A stretch of 24,128 bases of DNA from VRUE01 sp035318745 (GCA_035318745.1 DATHEA010000008.1:1-24128); one strand, 5' to 3'; positions 12,514 to 20,458 are shown, counted from the stretch's first letter. Translations and numbers: made by a program. Notes: generated by a model from the letters alone, not told the origin.

Positions 12514-13751
12514 TGGCACGCGTGCTGGTCTACACCGCTCCAGGGTCGGGCCACGCCTACCCGCCGATCGCCACCGCGATCGCCCTGCGCGACCGCGGGC
12601 ACGACGTCATCGTCCGCACTGCGAGCGGAAGCGTGGGGGCAATCGAACGGCTCGGCTTCGCTGCTGCGCCGATCGATGACCGCATCGAGGCGATACCGCT
12701 CGAGGACTGGAAGGCACGCACGTCGATTGGCGCCCTCGTGGCGGCATGCGAGACCTTCGCCAAGCGGGCGCGCTACGAGATCCCCGACCTGCAGGCGGCG
12801 ATCGAGACCGAGTGCCCGGATCTCATCTGGGTCGACACCAATGCCACGGGCGCGGCCGTGGTGGCCGAGGCCTCCGGACTGCCGTGGGCCCACTACATGC
12901 CGCATCCACATCCAGGGCCGGCCCGCGGCGTCCCCGTCTTCGGTCCCGGCTTCGCCCCTTCGACGAGTCGGCTTGCGCACCTTCGGGACACCGGTCTGAG
13001 CGCACTCAAGCCGCTTGCCTTCCGCTCGTTCGTGCGTAGCCACAACTCCCGCCGGGCGGCGCTCGGCCTGCCGACGATCGATGGCATCGAAGACCATTAC
13101 GTTGTTGCACCTCTGCTGATCCAGTTCTCAGCGGAGCCCTTCGAATACCCGCGCGAGTGGCCACAGAACGTGCGGCTCGTCGGGCCCGCTCTGTGGGAGG
13201 CACCGGCCCCCGAGCCGGAATGGCTTGCCGCCGAGGAGCGCCCGATCGTTCTGGTCACCGCCTCGACCGAGTTCCAAGACGACGCTAGGTTGATCGAGGT
13301 CGCGCTCGAGGCCTTCGCCGATCGCCCCTACGCAATGGTCGCCACCACCACCGTGCACGATCCGGGCGATTTCGACGTACCGGAGAATGCCAGGGTCGAG
13401 CGCTACATGCCGCACGGGCCGATCCTGCGCCGCGCCGCCGCCGTGATCTCCCACGGCGGCATGGGCACCACCCAGAAGGCCCTTGCGGCCGGCGTGCCGG
13501 TCTGCACGGTCCCGTTCATGCGCGATCAGTTCGAGGTCGCGCGCCGCGCGGCGCACTGCGGCGGCGGGACGATCCTCCATCACAAGCGCCTCCGTGCCGA
13601 TCGGCTGCGCACCGCGGTCGAGGAGGCAATTGGTTGTCGTGCCGGAGCAGAACGGGTACGCGACGCATTCGGCCGGGCGGGTGGCGCGACCGCGGCCGCG
13701 GTCGCGCTCGAAGGCCTGGTCGCATCGGAGCGCCAGGCGACCGAGGCCTGA
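12513..13751 (+). CDS. UGT/macrolide-type glycosyltransferase (GT1 family)
   Basis: A 412-aa GT-B fold glycosyltransferase. The N-terminal acceptor domain opens MARVLVYTAPGSGHAYPPIA, the usual 'GHxxP' start. The C-terminal donor domain contains RPIVLVTASTEFQDD, VERYMPHGPILRRAAAVISH and the signature HGGMGTTQKALAAGVPVCTV with PFMRDQFEVARR. These define NDP-sugar-binding enzymes related to macrolide, flavonoid and antibiotic glycosyltransferases. The sugar and acceptor cannot be told. The long open frame upstream of 12513 is a shadow inside the TetR gene. The one-base overlap with TetR and the two-base gap to the P450 show tight coupling. Possible roles are inactivation of a foreign compound or tailoring of an endogenous metabolite. 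Confidence 0.92.
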   Translation: MARVLVYTAPGSGHAYPPIATAIALRDRGHDVIVRTASGSVGAIERLGFAAAPIDDRIEAIPLEDWKARTSIGALVAACETFAKRARYEIPDLQAAIETECPDLIWVDTNATGAAVVAEASGLPWAHYMPHPHPGPARGVPVFGPGFAPSTSRLAHLRDTGLSALKPLAFRSFVRSHNSRRAALGLPTIDGIEDHYVVAPLLIQFSAEPFEYPREWPQNVRLVGPALWEAPAPEPEWLAAEERPIVLVTASTEFQDDARLIEVALEAFADRPYAMVATTTVHDPGDFDVPENARVERYMPHGPILRRAAAVISHGGMGTTQKALAAGVPVCTVPFMRDQFEVARRAAHCGGGTILHHKRLRADRLRTAVEEAIGCRAGAERVRDAFGRAGGATAAAVALEGLVASERQATEA

Positions 13752-13753
13752 CG

Positions 13754-14974
13754 ATGGGGCATCGGACCGTCGATCCCGTCGAGTCGTCGCGAATCCCCCG
13801 GGCACAGGGAGGCCGGGTACCGACCGTCGATGTCGATCTCTTTGCCGACGACGTCGTCGAAGACTCGACCGCTGTCTTCAAGGAGATTCGCGACACCGGC
13901 CCGGTCGTGCGGGTGCCGCGAAACCGGCTGTGGGCGATGGGGCGCTTCGAGGACGTTCGTGACGCGTTGCGCGACGACGAGCTTTTCACCAGCGATCATG
14001 GCGTCGCCGCGAACCCGGTCACCAACCTCCTGGGGCGCTACTCGGTTCTCTTCAGCAACGGTCAGAAACACGCTGCCAGGCGCAACGTGCTGATGCGGTC
14101 GATGGGTGCAAAGGCGATCGCCCCGGTGGCCGATTGCCTGGAGGCGGAAGCCGACGCGATCGTCGCGGGTCTGGTCGGCACCGGCGAGTTCGACGCCGTG
14201 CGGGACTTCTCCCACCGCTTGCCGCTGCGGGTGGCGGCCGACCTCACCGGCCTGCGCGTATCCGACGAGCGGCAGCTGCACTGGGCCACGGCGCTCTTCG
14301 ACCAGTTCGGGCCGCTCAATCGCCGCTGGCGGCGCACCTTTCCAACCACGCTCGGCGCTTCGGGCTACGTGCTGTGGCTGAACCGATCTCGCGTCGTTCC
14401 CGGCAGCTGGGCGGCGAGCATCTTCGATGCTGTCGCTCGGGGCGAGATCGGCAAGGTCGAGGCGCGCATGATGATGATCGACCTCTTCGCCCCGAGCTTG
14501 GACACGACCGTCATCGCCATCACGCACATGCTCTGGTTGCTCGGCCGCAATCCCGAGGCCTGGCGGCGTATTCGCCGGCAGCCCGAGTTGATCTCGGCGG
14601 CGGTCGTCGAGGCCGTGCGCATCTCCTCGCCCGTGCGCATCTTCACCCGCCGCGTCAGCCGCGACGCCGAGCTGGGCGGCGTTCGGCTCCATACCGGCGA
14701 TCGCGTCGCAATCCTCTTCGGGGCGGCGAACATGGACGAGCGCCGCTTTCCCGATCCCGCCTGCTTCGACCTCGACCGCCCGCCCGGGGGCAACCTCGGC
14801 TGGGGCAACGGGGCTCACACCTGCATCGGCATCCACCTCGCCAAGCTCGAGATGGGGGCGCTGCTTCGAGCCCTGGTTGCTCGCGTCAAGACGATCGAGA
14901 CCATCGAGCATCCGCCGCGAATCCTCAGCAACAGCTTGCAGGGCTTCAGGGCCTTGCCTGTACGTCTGGATTAG
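13754..14974 (+). CDS. cytochrome P450
   Basis: A 406-aa soluble bacterial P450. The heme loop is GWGNGAHTCIGIHLAKLE with the proximal thiolate Cys357; the usual leading Phe is Trp here. The ExxR motif is EAVRI in SAAVVEAVRISSPVRIFTRR. The oxygen-activating I-helix is LFAPSLDTTVIAIT, with Asp-Thr-Thr kept but Ser in place of the usual Gly. The enzyme needs ferredoxin and a reductase, which are not encoded nearby. The ATG at 13754 lies two bases after the glycosyltransferase stop. The open frame upstream is inside that gene. Together with the glycosyltransferase it probably oxidises and glycosylates the same small molecule, or acts in its breakdown. Confidence 0.93.
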   Translation: MGHRTVDPVESSRIPRAQGGRVPTVDVDLFADDVVEDSTAVFKEIRDTGPVVRVPRNRLWAMGRFEDVRDALRDDELFTSDHGVAANPVTNLLGRYSVLFSNGQKHAARRNVLMRSMGAKAIAPVADCLEAEADAIVAGLVGTGEFDAVRDFSHRLPLRVAADLTGLRVSDERQLHWATALFDQFGPLNRRWRRTFPTTLGASGYVLWLNRSRVVPGSWAASIFDAVARGEIGKVEARMMMIDLFAPSLDTTVIAITHMLWLLGRNPEAWRRIRRQPELISAAVVEAVRISSPVRIFTRRVSRDAELGGVRLHTGDRVAILFGAANMDERRFPDPACFDLDRPPGGNLGWGNGAHTCIGIHLAKLEMGALLRALVARVKTIETIEHPPRILSNSLQGFRALPVRLD

Positions 14975-15028
14975 GTGGAGTTATGCTCAGAATTCTTCTT
15001 ATCTCAATGCCACAGAAGGGGATTCGCC

Positions 15029-15403
15029 ATGGGTGCTCAGGAGAACAAGCAGGTGGCCGAAGATGCCTACAGGGCGTTCAGCAGCGGCGACGCGGCCGGT
15101 GCGATGGAGAACATGGACGACTCGATCGTCTGGACGGCGCGGGGCGACAACGCGCTGACCGGGACCTACAACGGCAAGCAAGAGGTCGGCGAACTCTGGG
15201 GAAAGCTCGTGGGCAAAGAGTTCAGCACCGGCCCGCATGACTTCATCGCCGAGGGCGACAAGGTGGTCGTCCTGACCACGGTCACCCTCGCCGGCGAGGC
15301 GGTCGAGAGCGCCGACGTCCTCACCTACAACGCCGAGGGCAAGTTGATCGCATTCGACACGCTCGGCGATCCGACCAACGCGAACAAGGTGTTCCCGAAG
15401 TAG
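15029..15403 (+). CDS. SnoaL-like/NTF2-fold protein
   Basis: This 124-aa protein has the NTF2/ketosteroid-isomerase-like cone fold: NKQVAEDAYRAFSSGDAAGA, then MDDSIVWTARGDNALTGTYN, VGELWGKL, the strand-rich KVVVLTTVTLAGEAV and a final LIAFDTLGD. Members include polyketide cyclases, epoxide hydrolases and many uncharacterised stress proteins; no catalytic set is certain here. The start at ATG 15029 has a strong AGAAGGGG. The frame upstream (from 14975) is open but unrelated. It lies 54 nt after the P450 on the same strand and may belong to the same transcript, or be independent given its own ribosome site. Confidence 0.85.
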   Translation: MGAQENKQVAEDAYRAFSSGDAAGAMENMDDSIVWTARGDNALTGTYNGKQEVGELWGKLVGKEFSTGPHDFIAEGDKVVVLTTVTLAGEAVESADVLTYNAEGKLIAFDTLGDPTNANKVFPK

Positions 15404-15430
15404 AGGCCTCGGCCGGGCCTGGAAGCTGCG
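15404..15430. terminator. weak convergent hairpin
   Basis: AGGCC and GGCCT (about 15404-15420) form a 5-bp stem with a 7-nt loop between two convergent genes. No U-tract follows, so termination here is only a possibility. Confidence 0.25.
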
Positions 15431-16408
15431 CTAGCCGCGAGGCGTGGGCCCGACCCGGTCGAGCGCGGCGAGGTCCTCGGCGCCGGGGTGCCAGCGCAGG
15501 GCCGCGACATTGGCGGCGACCTGCTCGGGGCGGGTCGCCCCCGCTATCACCGAGCCGACCGCGGGCTGCGCGGCCAGGCCGGCGATCGCAACGTCGAGCA
15601 GGGCGACGCCGCGTTCCTCTGCGTAGCTCTGGAGCGCCTCGACGACGTCGAACTGCTCATCGCTGCCGGCCTGCTCACTTGAGGCGAGGCGGCTTCCCTC
15701 GGGGCCCGGCTGCCGTCGCCGGTACTTGCCACTGAGCAGCCCCCGCGCGAGCGGGAAGTAGGGCAGGATCGAGACCCCGAGCCGCTCGCAGAGCGGAGCT
15801 ACCTCGGCCTCGATCTCGCGCTCGAGCAGGCTGTAGCGATTTTGCAGCGTCACGAAACGGGCCAGTCCCTGCTCCCGTGCGACCCTCTCCGCCTCTTCGA
15901 GTTCCGCCGCGGTGACGTTGGAGCAGCCGATCGCGATGACGATCCCTTCGCGGACGAGCTCGTCAAGCGCCGCCAGCGTCTCCGCGATCGGGGTGATCCC
16001 ATCCGGCTGGTGGTACTGGTAGAGGTCGATGCGCTCGACCCGGAGCCGTTCCAGCGACCCCTCGACGGCCCAGCGGATGTACTCGCGCGAGCCCCGGGGT
16101 GCATCGGGGGCACCGTCTGCGCCGCTCATCTTCATGCCGAACTTGGTCGTGATCGCGAACTCGTCGCGACGGCCCTCCAGGGCCCCTCCCATGAGTCGCT
16201 CGCTGGCCCCGGCGCCGCCGTAGGTATCGGCGGTATCGAAGAAGGTCACCCCGGCATCGAGCGCCGCATCGAGCACGGCGGCCGTGCCGTCGGCGTCGAG
16301 CCGGCCGCCGAAGTTGTTGCAGCCGAGGCCGACCAGCGATACCTCGACCGCGGAGTCGCCGAGGCGTCGGGTGGGGAGGTTGGTGGTGGGGACCGCGAAG
16401 TCCGGCAC
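15431..16408 (-). CDS. aldo/keto reductase
   Basis: A 325-aa (beta/alpha)8-barrel NADPH oxidoreductase. The catalytic tetrad is visible: Asp58 and Tyr63 (FFDTADTYGG), Lys89 (AITTKFG) and His133 (DLYQYHQPD). The C-terminal cofactor-binding segment is GSVIAGATRPEQVAANVAAL. It is close to the YajO/general stress protein 69-type AKR group. The substrate is probably a carbonyl compound and cannot be specified. The start is GTG 16408. A TAGACT box seven bases upstream overlaps the stop codon of the degV gene, so this gene can be transcribed separately, leaderless, though it is in line behind the SET and degV genes. Confidence 0.93.
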   Translation of the reverse strand: MPDFAVPTTNLPTRRLGDSAVEVSLVGLGCNNFGGRLDADGTAAVLDAALDAGVTFFDTADTYGGAGASERLMGGALEGRRDEFAITTKFGMKMSGADGAPDAPRGSREYIRWAVEGSLERLRVERIDLYQYHQPDGITPIAETLAALDELVREGIVIAIGCSNVTAAELEEAERVAREQGLARFVTLQNRYSLLEREIEAEVAPLCERLGVSILPYFPLARGLLSGKYRRRQPGPEGSRLASSEQAGSDEQFDVVEALQSYAEERGVALLDVAIAGLAAQPAVGSVIAGATRPEQVAANVAALRWHPGAEDLAALDRVGPTPRG

Positions 16409-16421
16409 GGAATTCAGTCTA
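16409..16421 (-). promoter_or_regulatory. leaderless promoter for aldo/keto reductase
   Basis: On the minus strand TAGACT (16421-16416) precedes the GTG at 16408 by 7 nt. The first three bases of the box are the TAG stop codon of the upstream degV gene. Confidence 0.42.
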
Positions 16422-17276
16422 GGGCTGCGGCTCGCAGCCGGTGCCGCCGACCAGCATCCCGGAGCCGAGGTGGGCGCCGAGCACCGGCCCGACCTCGGTG
16501 CAGAAGAGCGGCTCGGTGCCGAAGATCGCCGTGCCCTCCGCGACCAGGGTGGCCGCGTCGTCGGGCGACTGGGCGTGCTGGACGAACCACTCGCCGGCGC
16601 CGCGGTCGTGGAGCTCGTGCAGGTAGTCGATCATCTTCTGCCGGGCACGCTGCCGGGTGCGGACGCGGCCGACCGGGGCGATCTCCGTGCCGAAGGTGAG
16701 GATCGGCTTGATTTTCAGCGCCGTCCCGACCAAAGCCTGCGCCGCGCCGATGCGCCCGCCGCGCCGCAGGTACTCGAGCGTGTCGAGGCAGAACCACATG
16801 TCGAGGCCCTCGCGGGTCCGGTGGATCGTCTCGACCACGTCTTTCACCGGCGAGCCCTGCTCGGCCGCGCGGGCCGCGGCGAGGACCAGGCAGCCGAGCC
16901 CGCCGGCGCCGGTCTGGCCGTCGACGACCTCGATCTGTCCAGGGAGCCCCTTGTCCGTGACGACCCGCGCTGCCTCCCTTGCGCTCTCGCAGGTGCCGGA
17001 GAGGCCGCTGGCGATATGTACGGAGACGACATCGCGGCCGGTCTCGGCAAGCGGTTCGAAGCAGGCGAGGAAGTCGCCCACCGAGGGCTGGGAGGTCGAG
17101 GGGAGATCGGGCGAGTCGCGCAGCCGTGCGTAGAAGGCGTCGAGGTCGTAATCGGGCTCGGGGCGCCGCTCGTCGCCCCAACCGACGTAGAGGCTCACCT
17201 GCTGAACCCCCCAGCGCTCGATCAGGCTGGGGGGAAGATAGGTGGTGCTATCGGTGACGACGGCGACGCCAGGCAT
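16419..17276 (-). CDS. DegV-family fatty-acid-binding protein
   Basis: A 285-aa DegV protein. It opens MPGVAVVTDSTTYLPPSLIE, the typical beta1-loop (VTDSTxxLP). Next come STSQPSVGDFLACFEPLAET, the ligand Ser segment VSVHIASGLSGTCESAREAA, then DTLEYLRRGGRIG and ALKIKPIL, and a final GPVLGAHLGSGMLV. DegV/FakB proteins hold a fatty acid in a pocket. In Firmicutes FakB presents it to the kinase FakA, but no FakA homologue is in this window. The start at ATG 17276 lies two bases after the SET gene stop, so the two are co-translated. Confidence 0.92.
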   Translation of the reverse strand: MPGVAVVTDSTTYLPPSLIERWGVQQVSLYVGWGDERRPEPDYDLDAFYARLRDSPDLPSTSQPSVGDFLACFEPLAETGRDVVSVHIASGLSGTCESAREAARVVTDKGLPGQIEVVDGQTGAGGLGCLVLAAARAAEQGSPVKDVVETIHRTREGLDMWFCLDTLEYLRRGGRIGAAQALVGTALKIKPILTFGTEIAPVGRVRTRQRARQKMIDYLHELHDRGAGEWFVQHAQSPDDAATLVAEGTAIFGTEPLFCTEVGPVLGAHLGSGMLVGGTGCEPQP

Positions 17277-17278
17277 GC

Positions 17279-17761
17279 TCAGGCGATCGCGGCGGTCAGC
17301 TCGCGATCGATCTCGAGCAGGTAGGGCGCGACCAGGCCCTCGTAGGCCGCCTTGCGCTCAGCGGGGAGATCCTTCCAGCCGGTCACCGAGCCGCGACAGA
17401 TATCCGCGCCGCAAAGACAGCCGCCGGGAAAGTGCTCGATCGAGTAGTTGCGCATCGCGTAGTCGAAGGTGATCTCCTCGCCCTCGGAGATCGATCGGCG
17501 GGCGACGAAGTCGCAGGCGCCGGTGCGGTTCAGCTCGACGCCGCAGTTGGGGCTGCACGAGTGGTTGACCTTGGGGCCGAGGCCGCCGTGCCGAGCCCAT
17601 CTGGTGCGACTCACCTGGGTTGCGTGCGAGTCGTTGTGGGCGACCTCGCCTTCGAGCTTCCCGATCATCACCGTCTCACCGACTTCGAAGCTACGGGTGG
17701 CGCGAACACCACCGCCCTTGCCGCCTTTGGGAGTGCATAGCTCATAGCCGACAGGATCCAA
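17279..17761 (-). CDS. SET-domain protein-lysine methyltransferase
   Basis: A 160-aa bacterial SET protein. Visible motifs are GKGGGVRATRSFEVGETVM (SET-N), the SAM/active-site motif NHSCSPNC with Asn66 and His67, GEEITFDYAMRNY with catalytic Tyr101, and a post-SET zinc cluster CLCGADICRG (Cys115, Cys117, Cys122). The fold transfers methyl from S-adenosylmethionine to a lysine side chain. In bacteria without histones the target is unknown and could be a DNA-binding or ribosomal protein. The start is TTG 17761, supported by GAGAGGCGG nine or so bases upstream. The gene is divergent from nhaA and leads the minus-strand run SET–degV–aldo/keto reductase. Confidence 0.88.
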   Translation of the reverse strand: MDPVGYELCTPKGGKGGGVRATRSFEVGETVMIGKLEGEVAHNDSHATQVSRTRWARHGGLGPKVNHSCSPNCGVELNRTGACDFVARRSISEGEEITFDYAMRNYSIEHFPGGCLCGADICRGSVTGWKDLPAERKAAYEGLVAPYLLEIDRELTAAIA

Positions 17762-17784
17762 GGGACCGCCTCTCAGTTGTTTGC

Positions 17785-17801
17785 GCGCAGCGAAACTGCG
17801 C
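17785..17801. promoter_or_regulatory. inverted repeat in SET/nhaA divergent region
   Basis: GCGCAG (17785-17790) and CTGCGC (17796-17801) form a perfect 6-bp dyad around CGAAA, within the 95-nt divergent region. It may be an operator or a small hairpin; nothing distinguishes the two. Confidence 0.3.
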
Positions 17802-17856
17802 CCAGCGACCCTAGACCATCGCCGGCGGACGCTCCGCGGATGAAAAGCTAACCGCG

Positions 17857-19743
17857 GTGAGCGACTCCCGAGTCAGATCGGCATTCAGCGGGCGCACCGC
17901 CTGGGCCCGCAGCCTGCAGGAGCCGCTGCGCGAATTCCTCACCACCGAGACGGGTAGCGCTCTCGTGCTTCTCGCCGCGGCGGTGGCGGCACTGGCCTGG
18001 GCCAACGTCGATCTCTCCTCTTATGAGAGCGTCTGGCGGACGAAGCTGTCGATCCACATCGGTGGCTCGGGCATCTCGCAGGACCTTCGCCAGTGGGTTA
18101 ACAGCGGGCTGATGACGTTCTTCTTCTTCGTCGTCGGGCTCGAGGTGCGTCGCGAGTTCGACGTCGGCGAGTTGCGCGAGCGCCGTCGCCTCGCCCTGCC
18201 GGTGCTCGCCGGCCTGGGCGGGATGGCCGTACCGGTGGCGATCTACCTGGCCGTGGACGGCGGCGGGCACGCGGCGTCGGGGTGGGGGGTGGCGATGTCG
18301 ACCGACACCGCCTTCGCCCTCGGCATGCTGGCCCTGGTCGGGCCGAGCTTCCCCGACCGCCTGCGCGGCTTCATGCTGACGATCATCGTCGTCGACGACG
18401 TCGTGGCGCTGCTCGTCATCGCCGTTGCCTACAGCCATGACGTGGCCATCGGGCCGCTGTTGCTCGCCGCCGGGGTCTTCGGTCTCGCCGTGATCGCCGT
18501 CGCCCTGCGGATCCGCCAGAACCTCCTCTACCTGCTGCTTGCCACGACTTCCTGGGTGGCGCTGTTCGAGTCGGGCGTCGATCCCGTCGTGCTGGGTCTG
18601 GCAATCGGCCTGATCGTCGGCGCCTATCCGACGGGCCGGGGCGAGCTCGAGCGGGCGACGAACCTCTTCCGCAGCTTCCGCGAGCAGCCGACGCCGGAGC
18701 TGGCCCGCTCTGCCCGTGTCGGGCTGCGCGCGGCCGTCTCGTCGAATGCTCGCCTGTTGCAGCTCTACCACCCGTGGACCAGCTACGTGATCGTGCCGCT
18801 GTTCGCCTTGGCCAACGTCGGCATTGCGATCGACGGCGACTTCCTCTCGCGGGCCTACTCGTCGCCGATTACGTTGGGAATCATCTTCGCCTACGTGCTT
18901 GGCAAGCCGGTCGGGGTGACCGGGGTCTCGGCGCTGGTGACGTGGTTGAGCAGGGGGCGGCTGCGCCCACCGGTCGGCTGGGCTGCCACCGCCGGGGGCG
19001 GCGCGATCGCCGGGATCGGCTTCACGGTCTCGTTGCTGATCGCGGCGCTGGCCTTTCACGGAGTCGAGCTGCGCGAGGCGAAGCTCGGCGTGTTGAGTGC
19101 CGCGCTCGTTGCCTCGGTCTTGACCTGGCTCGTCTTCCGCGCCACGGCGATGCTGCCGCGGCGGGCGCGCATCCGCGCCCTGCTGGGCACCTCGGAGACT
19201 CTCGTCGACCTCGGGGTGCCGGTGGATCCGGAGCGCGATCACCTTCGCGGCCCGGCCGAGGCGCCGGTGACGGTGGTCGAGTACGGCGACTTCGAGTGTC
19301 CGTATTGCGGCAAAGCGGAGCCGGTCGTGCGCGAGCTGCTCGCCGACTTCGGCGACGTCCGTTACGTCTGGCGGCACCTGCCGCTCTCAGACGTCCACCC
19401 CAACGCCGAGCTCGCCGCCGAGGCAGCCGAGGCCGCCGCCGCCCAGGGGGCGTTCTGGGAGATGCACGATCTGCTGCTCGACCACCAGGGCGAGCTCTTG
19501 CCTCGCCATCTCCACGCCTATGCCCAGCAGCTCGACCTCGACCCAGATCGCTTCCGCGACGATCTGCAGCGGCACGCCCACGCGCCGCACATCGAGGAAG
19601 ACGTCGACTCGGCCGACATCAGTGGCGTCACCGGCACTCCGACCTTCTTCGTCAACGAGCGCCGCCACGACGGCGCCTACGACATCGAAACCCTCGCCGC
19701 CGCGGTGAAGGCAGCCGGCGCCCGCTCGGCGATCGCGCCTTAG
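17857..19743 (+). CDS. nhaA: NhaA Na+/H+ antiporter fused to DsbA-like thioredoxin domain
   Basis: A 628-aa fusion. Residues ~20-420 are NhaA with about 12 helices: FFFFVVGLEVRREF, STDTAFALGMLAL, and IIVVDDVVALLVIA with the ion-binding pair Asp180/Asp181; further GIGFTVSLLIAALAF. Residues ~440-620 are a DsbA/thioredoxin fold with the active site CPYC (481-484), VEYGDFECPYC before it, and the cis-Pro loop GTPTFFVNE (Pro595). The antiporter exchanges Na+ for H+ at alkaline pH. The appended domain has the CxxC needed for thiol-disulfide exchange. NhaA–thioredoxin fusions are known in Actinobacteria; the purpose, perhaps redox gating, is not established. The start is GTG 17857. Its stop lies only 2 nt from the convergent small gene. 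Confidence 0.93.
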   Translation: MSDSRVRSAFSGRTAWARSLQEPLREFLTTETGSALVLLAAAVAALAWANVDLSSYESVWRTKLSIHIGGSGISQDLRQWVNSGLMTFFFFVVGLEVRREFDVGELRERRRLALPVLAGLGGMAVPVAIYLAVDGGGHAASGWGVAMSTDTAFALGMLALVGPSFPDRLRGFMLTIIVVDDVVALLVIAVAYSHDVAIGPLLLAAGVFGLAVIAVALRIRQNLLYLLLATTSWVALFESGVDPVVLGLAIGLIVGAYPTGRGELERATNLFRSFREQPTPELARSARVGLRAAVSSNARLLQLYHPWTSYVIVPLFALANVGIAIDGDFLSRAYSSPITLGIIFAYVLGKPVGVTGVSALVTWLSRGRLRPPVGWAATAGGGAIAGIGFTVSLLIAALAFHGVELREAKLGVLSAALVASVLTWLVFRATAMLPRRARIRALLGTSETLVDLGVPVDPERDHLRGPAEAPVTVVEYGDFECPYCGKAEPVVRELLADFGDVRYVWRHLPLSDVHPNAELAAEAAEAAAAQGAFWEMHDLLLDHQGELLPRHLHAYAQQLDLDPDRFRDDLQRHAHAPHIEEDVDSADISGVTGTPTFFVNERRHDGAYDIETLAAAVKAAGARSAIAP

Positions 19744-19745
19744 CG

Positions 19746-19910
19746 CTACAGGCTTCCCTGGCGAAGCTGCTTAAACGCTCGATCGAGGAGAATCGCCGAT
19801 TGCTCTGCCGCCCGATTCAACCTCTGCCCGCGGTTGTTGGCCCGCTTGATCGCGGCCCGATTTCTTCTGAGCGTTTGCTCAACGCGTTTGTCTATCTGCT
19901 CTTGCGACAT
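19746..19910 (-). CDS. 54-aa basic hypothetical protein
   Basis: A small soluble, very basic protein. It opens MSQEQIDKRVEQTLRRNRAA and continues IKRANNRGQRLNRAAEQSAI to LLDRAFKQLRQGSL. It is predicted entirely helical with an amphipathic pattern and no known motif. The ATG at 19910 follows AGGAGT with good spacing, and a fair promoter lies upstream (19925-19952). Both support a real gene. The longer upstream open frame overlaps the next gene antisense-like and is unlikely to be used. The family is unknown. With the neighbouring membrane gene it lies in a lower-GC stretch, consistent with recent acquisition. Confidence 0.62.
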   Translation of the reverse strand: MSQEQIDKRVEQTLRRNRAAIKRANNRGQRLNRAAEQSAILLDRAFKQLRQGSL

Positions 19911-19924
19911 GCTTACTCCTGTCA

Positions 19925-19952
19925 AGGATAGATGCACTGGCACGGGTATCAA
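19925..19952 (-). promoter_or_regulatory. promoter of the 54-aa gene
   Basis: On the minus strand TTGATA (19952-19947) and TATCCT (19930-19925) are separated by 16 bp. The Shine-Dalgarno and ATG follow. Confidence 0.42.
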
Positions 19953-19957
19953 GCGCC

Positions 19958-20428
19958 TCAACCATCGTCGAACATGCCGTAAAGCTGCTCGACTAAGTCG
20001 TCCGACTCCTCTAAGCGTGCGGTTAGTTCTGTTACCTCCTCCTGGCTCGCCAGTGCGACTTGGCGCCAAAAAGACACTTGGCCTTCGATTTCGGTGACAG
20101 CTGTCTCCGAGATCTCGAAAGGCCCCGCGCGCCGCAGCCATTCTTCGTTTTTCATGCGAATACCAATTGAGATGACGATGAAGACACCACCAAACGCGAG
20201 AACAGCTGCAGCCGAAACAAGCAGGAGCCGAGCCGCCCAGATCACGGCCCGGTTATCGAAGATGTTGTCGATGAAGTTGGGATTCGTGGTTAACGGCAAA
20301 TCGGCCGGATAGAGGCCCTTGATCAGCAGCACCAGCCCCGCCAGACCAGCGACGATCGGCAGAGCAAACGTCACGCTGGCTGGGCCACTGCTGCTTGGCT
20401 CGGCTGTCGAGTGTGCAGATGCCTCCAT
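19958..20428 (-). CDS. two-helix membrane protein with C-terminal coiled coil
   Basis: A 156-aa hypothetical protein. Residues 1-17 are a polar Ser/Ala-rich lead. TM1 spans ~19-40 (VTFALPIVAGLAGLVLLIKG) and TM2 ~63-90 (WAARLLLVSAAAVLAFGGVF). The rest, ~100-156, is an acidic helix with heptads (VSFWRQVALASQEEVTELTA, then RLEESDDLVEQLYGMFDDG), probably a cytoplasmic coiled coil. No family is recognised. The ATG at 20428 has no strong Shine-Dalgarno, but the upstream gap holds nested dyads that may be operator sites. Base composition is near 50% GC in places, well below the neighbours. Confidence 0.7.
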   Translation of the reverse strand: MEASAHSTAEPSSSGPASVTFALPIVAGLAGLVLLIKGLYPADLPLTTNPNFIDNIFDNRAVIWAARLLLVSAAAVLAFGGVFIVISIGIRMKNEEWLRRAGPFEISETAVTEIEGQVSFWRQVALASQEEVTELTARLEESDDLVEQLYGMFDDG

Positions 20429-20434
20429 CTGACT

Positions 20435-20458
20435 GACGATATCTCGTCTGTCAGACGA
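20435..20458. promoter_or_regulatory. nested dyads upstream of the two-helix membrane gene
   Basis: TCGTCTG-T-CAGACGA (20444-20458) is a perfect 7-bp inverted repeat around one base. GACGA (20435-20439) and TCGTC (20444-20448) form a second around TATC. They lie 7-30 nt upstream of the ATG at 20428, where an operator would block the gene. Confidence 0.4.

Noticed and set aside
13580..14911. 443-codon open frame on the minus strand
   Set aside because: It is the antisense shadow of the P450 and the end of the glycosyltransferase. It has no protein-like motifs.
17848..19377. 509-codon open frame on the minus strand
   Set aside because: It lies wholly antisense to nhaA. The translation is rich in Arg/Gly/His/Gln with no domain, as expected for the shadow of a high-GC gene.
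18774..19931. Plus-strand frame running past the end of nhaA
   Set aside because: The translation is Arg/Gly/Ala low complexity and out of frame with the clear thioredoxin domain.
103..20456. Shared TCTGWCAGA core at about 103-111 and 20449-20457
   Set aside because: A 9-bp near-palindrome occurring twice in 24 kb is weak evidence for a common regulator.
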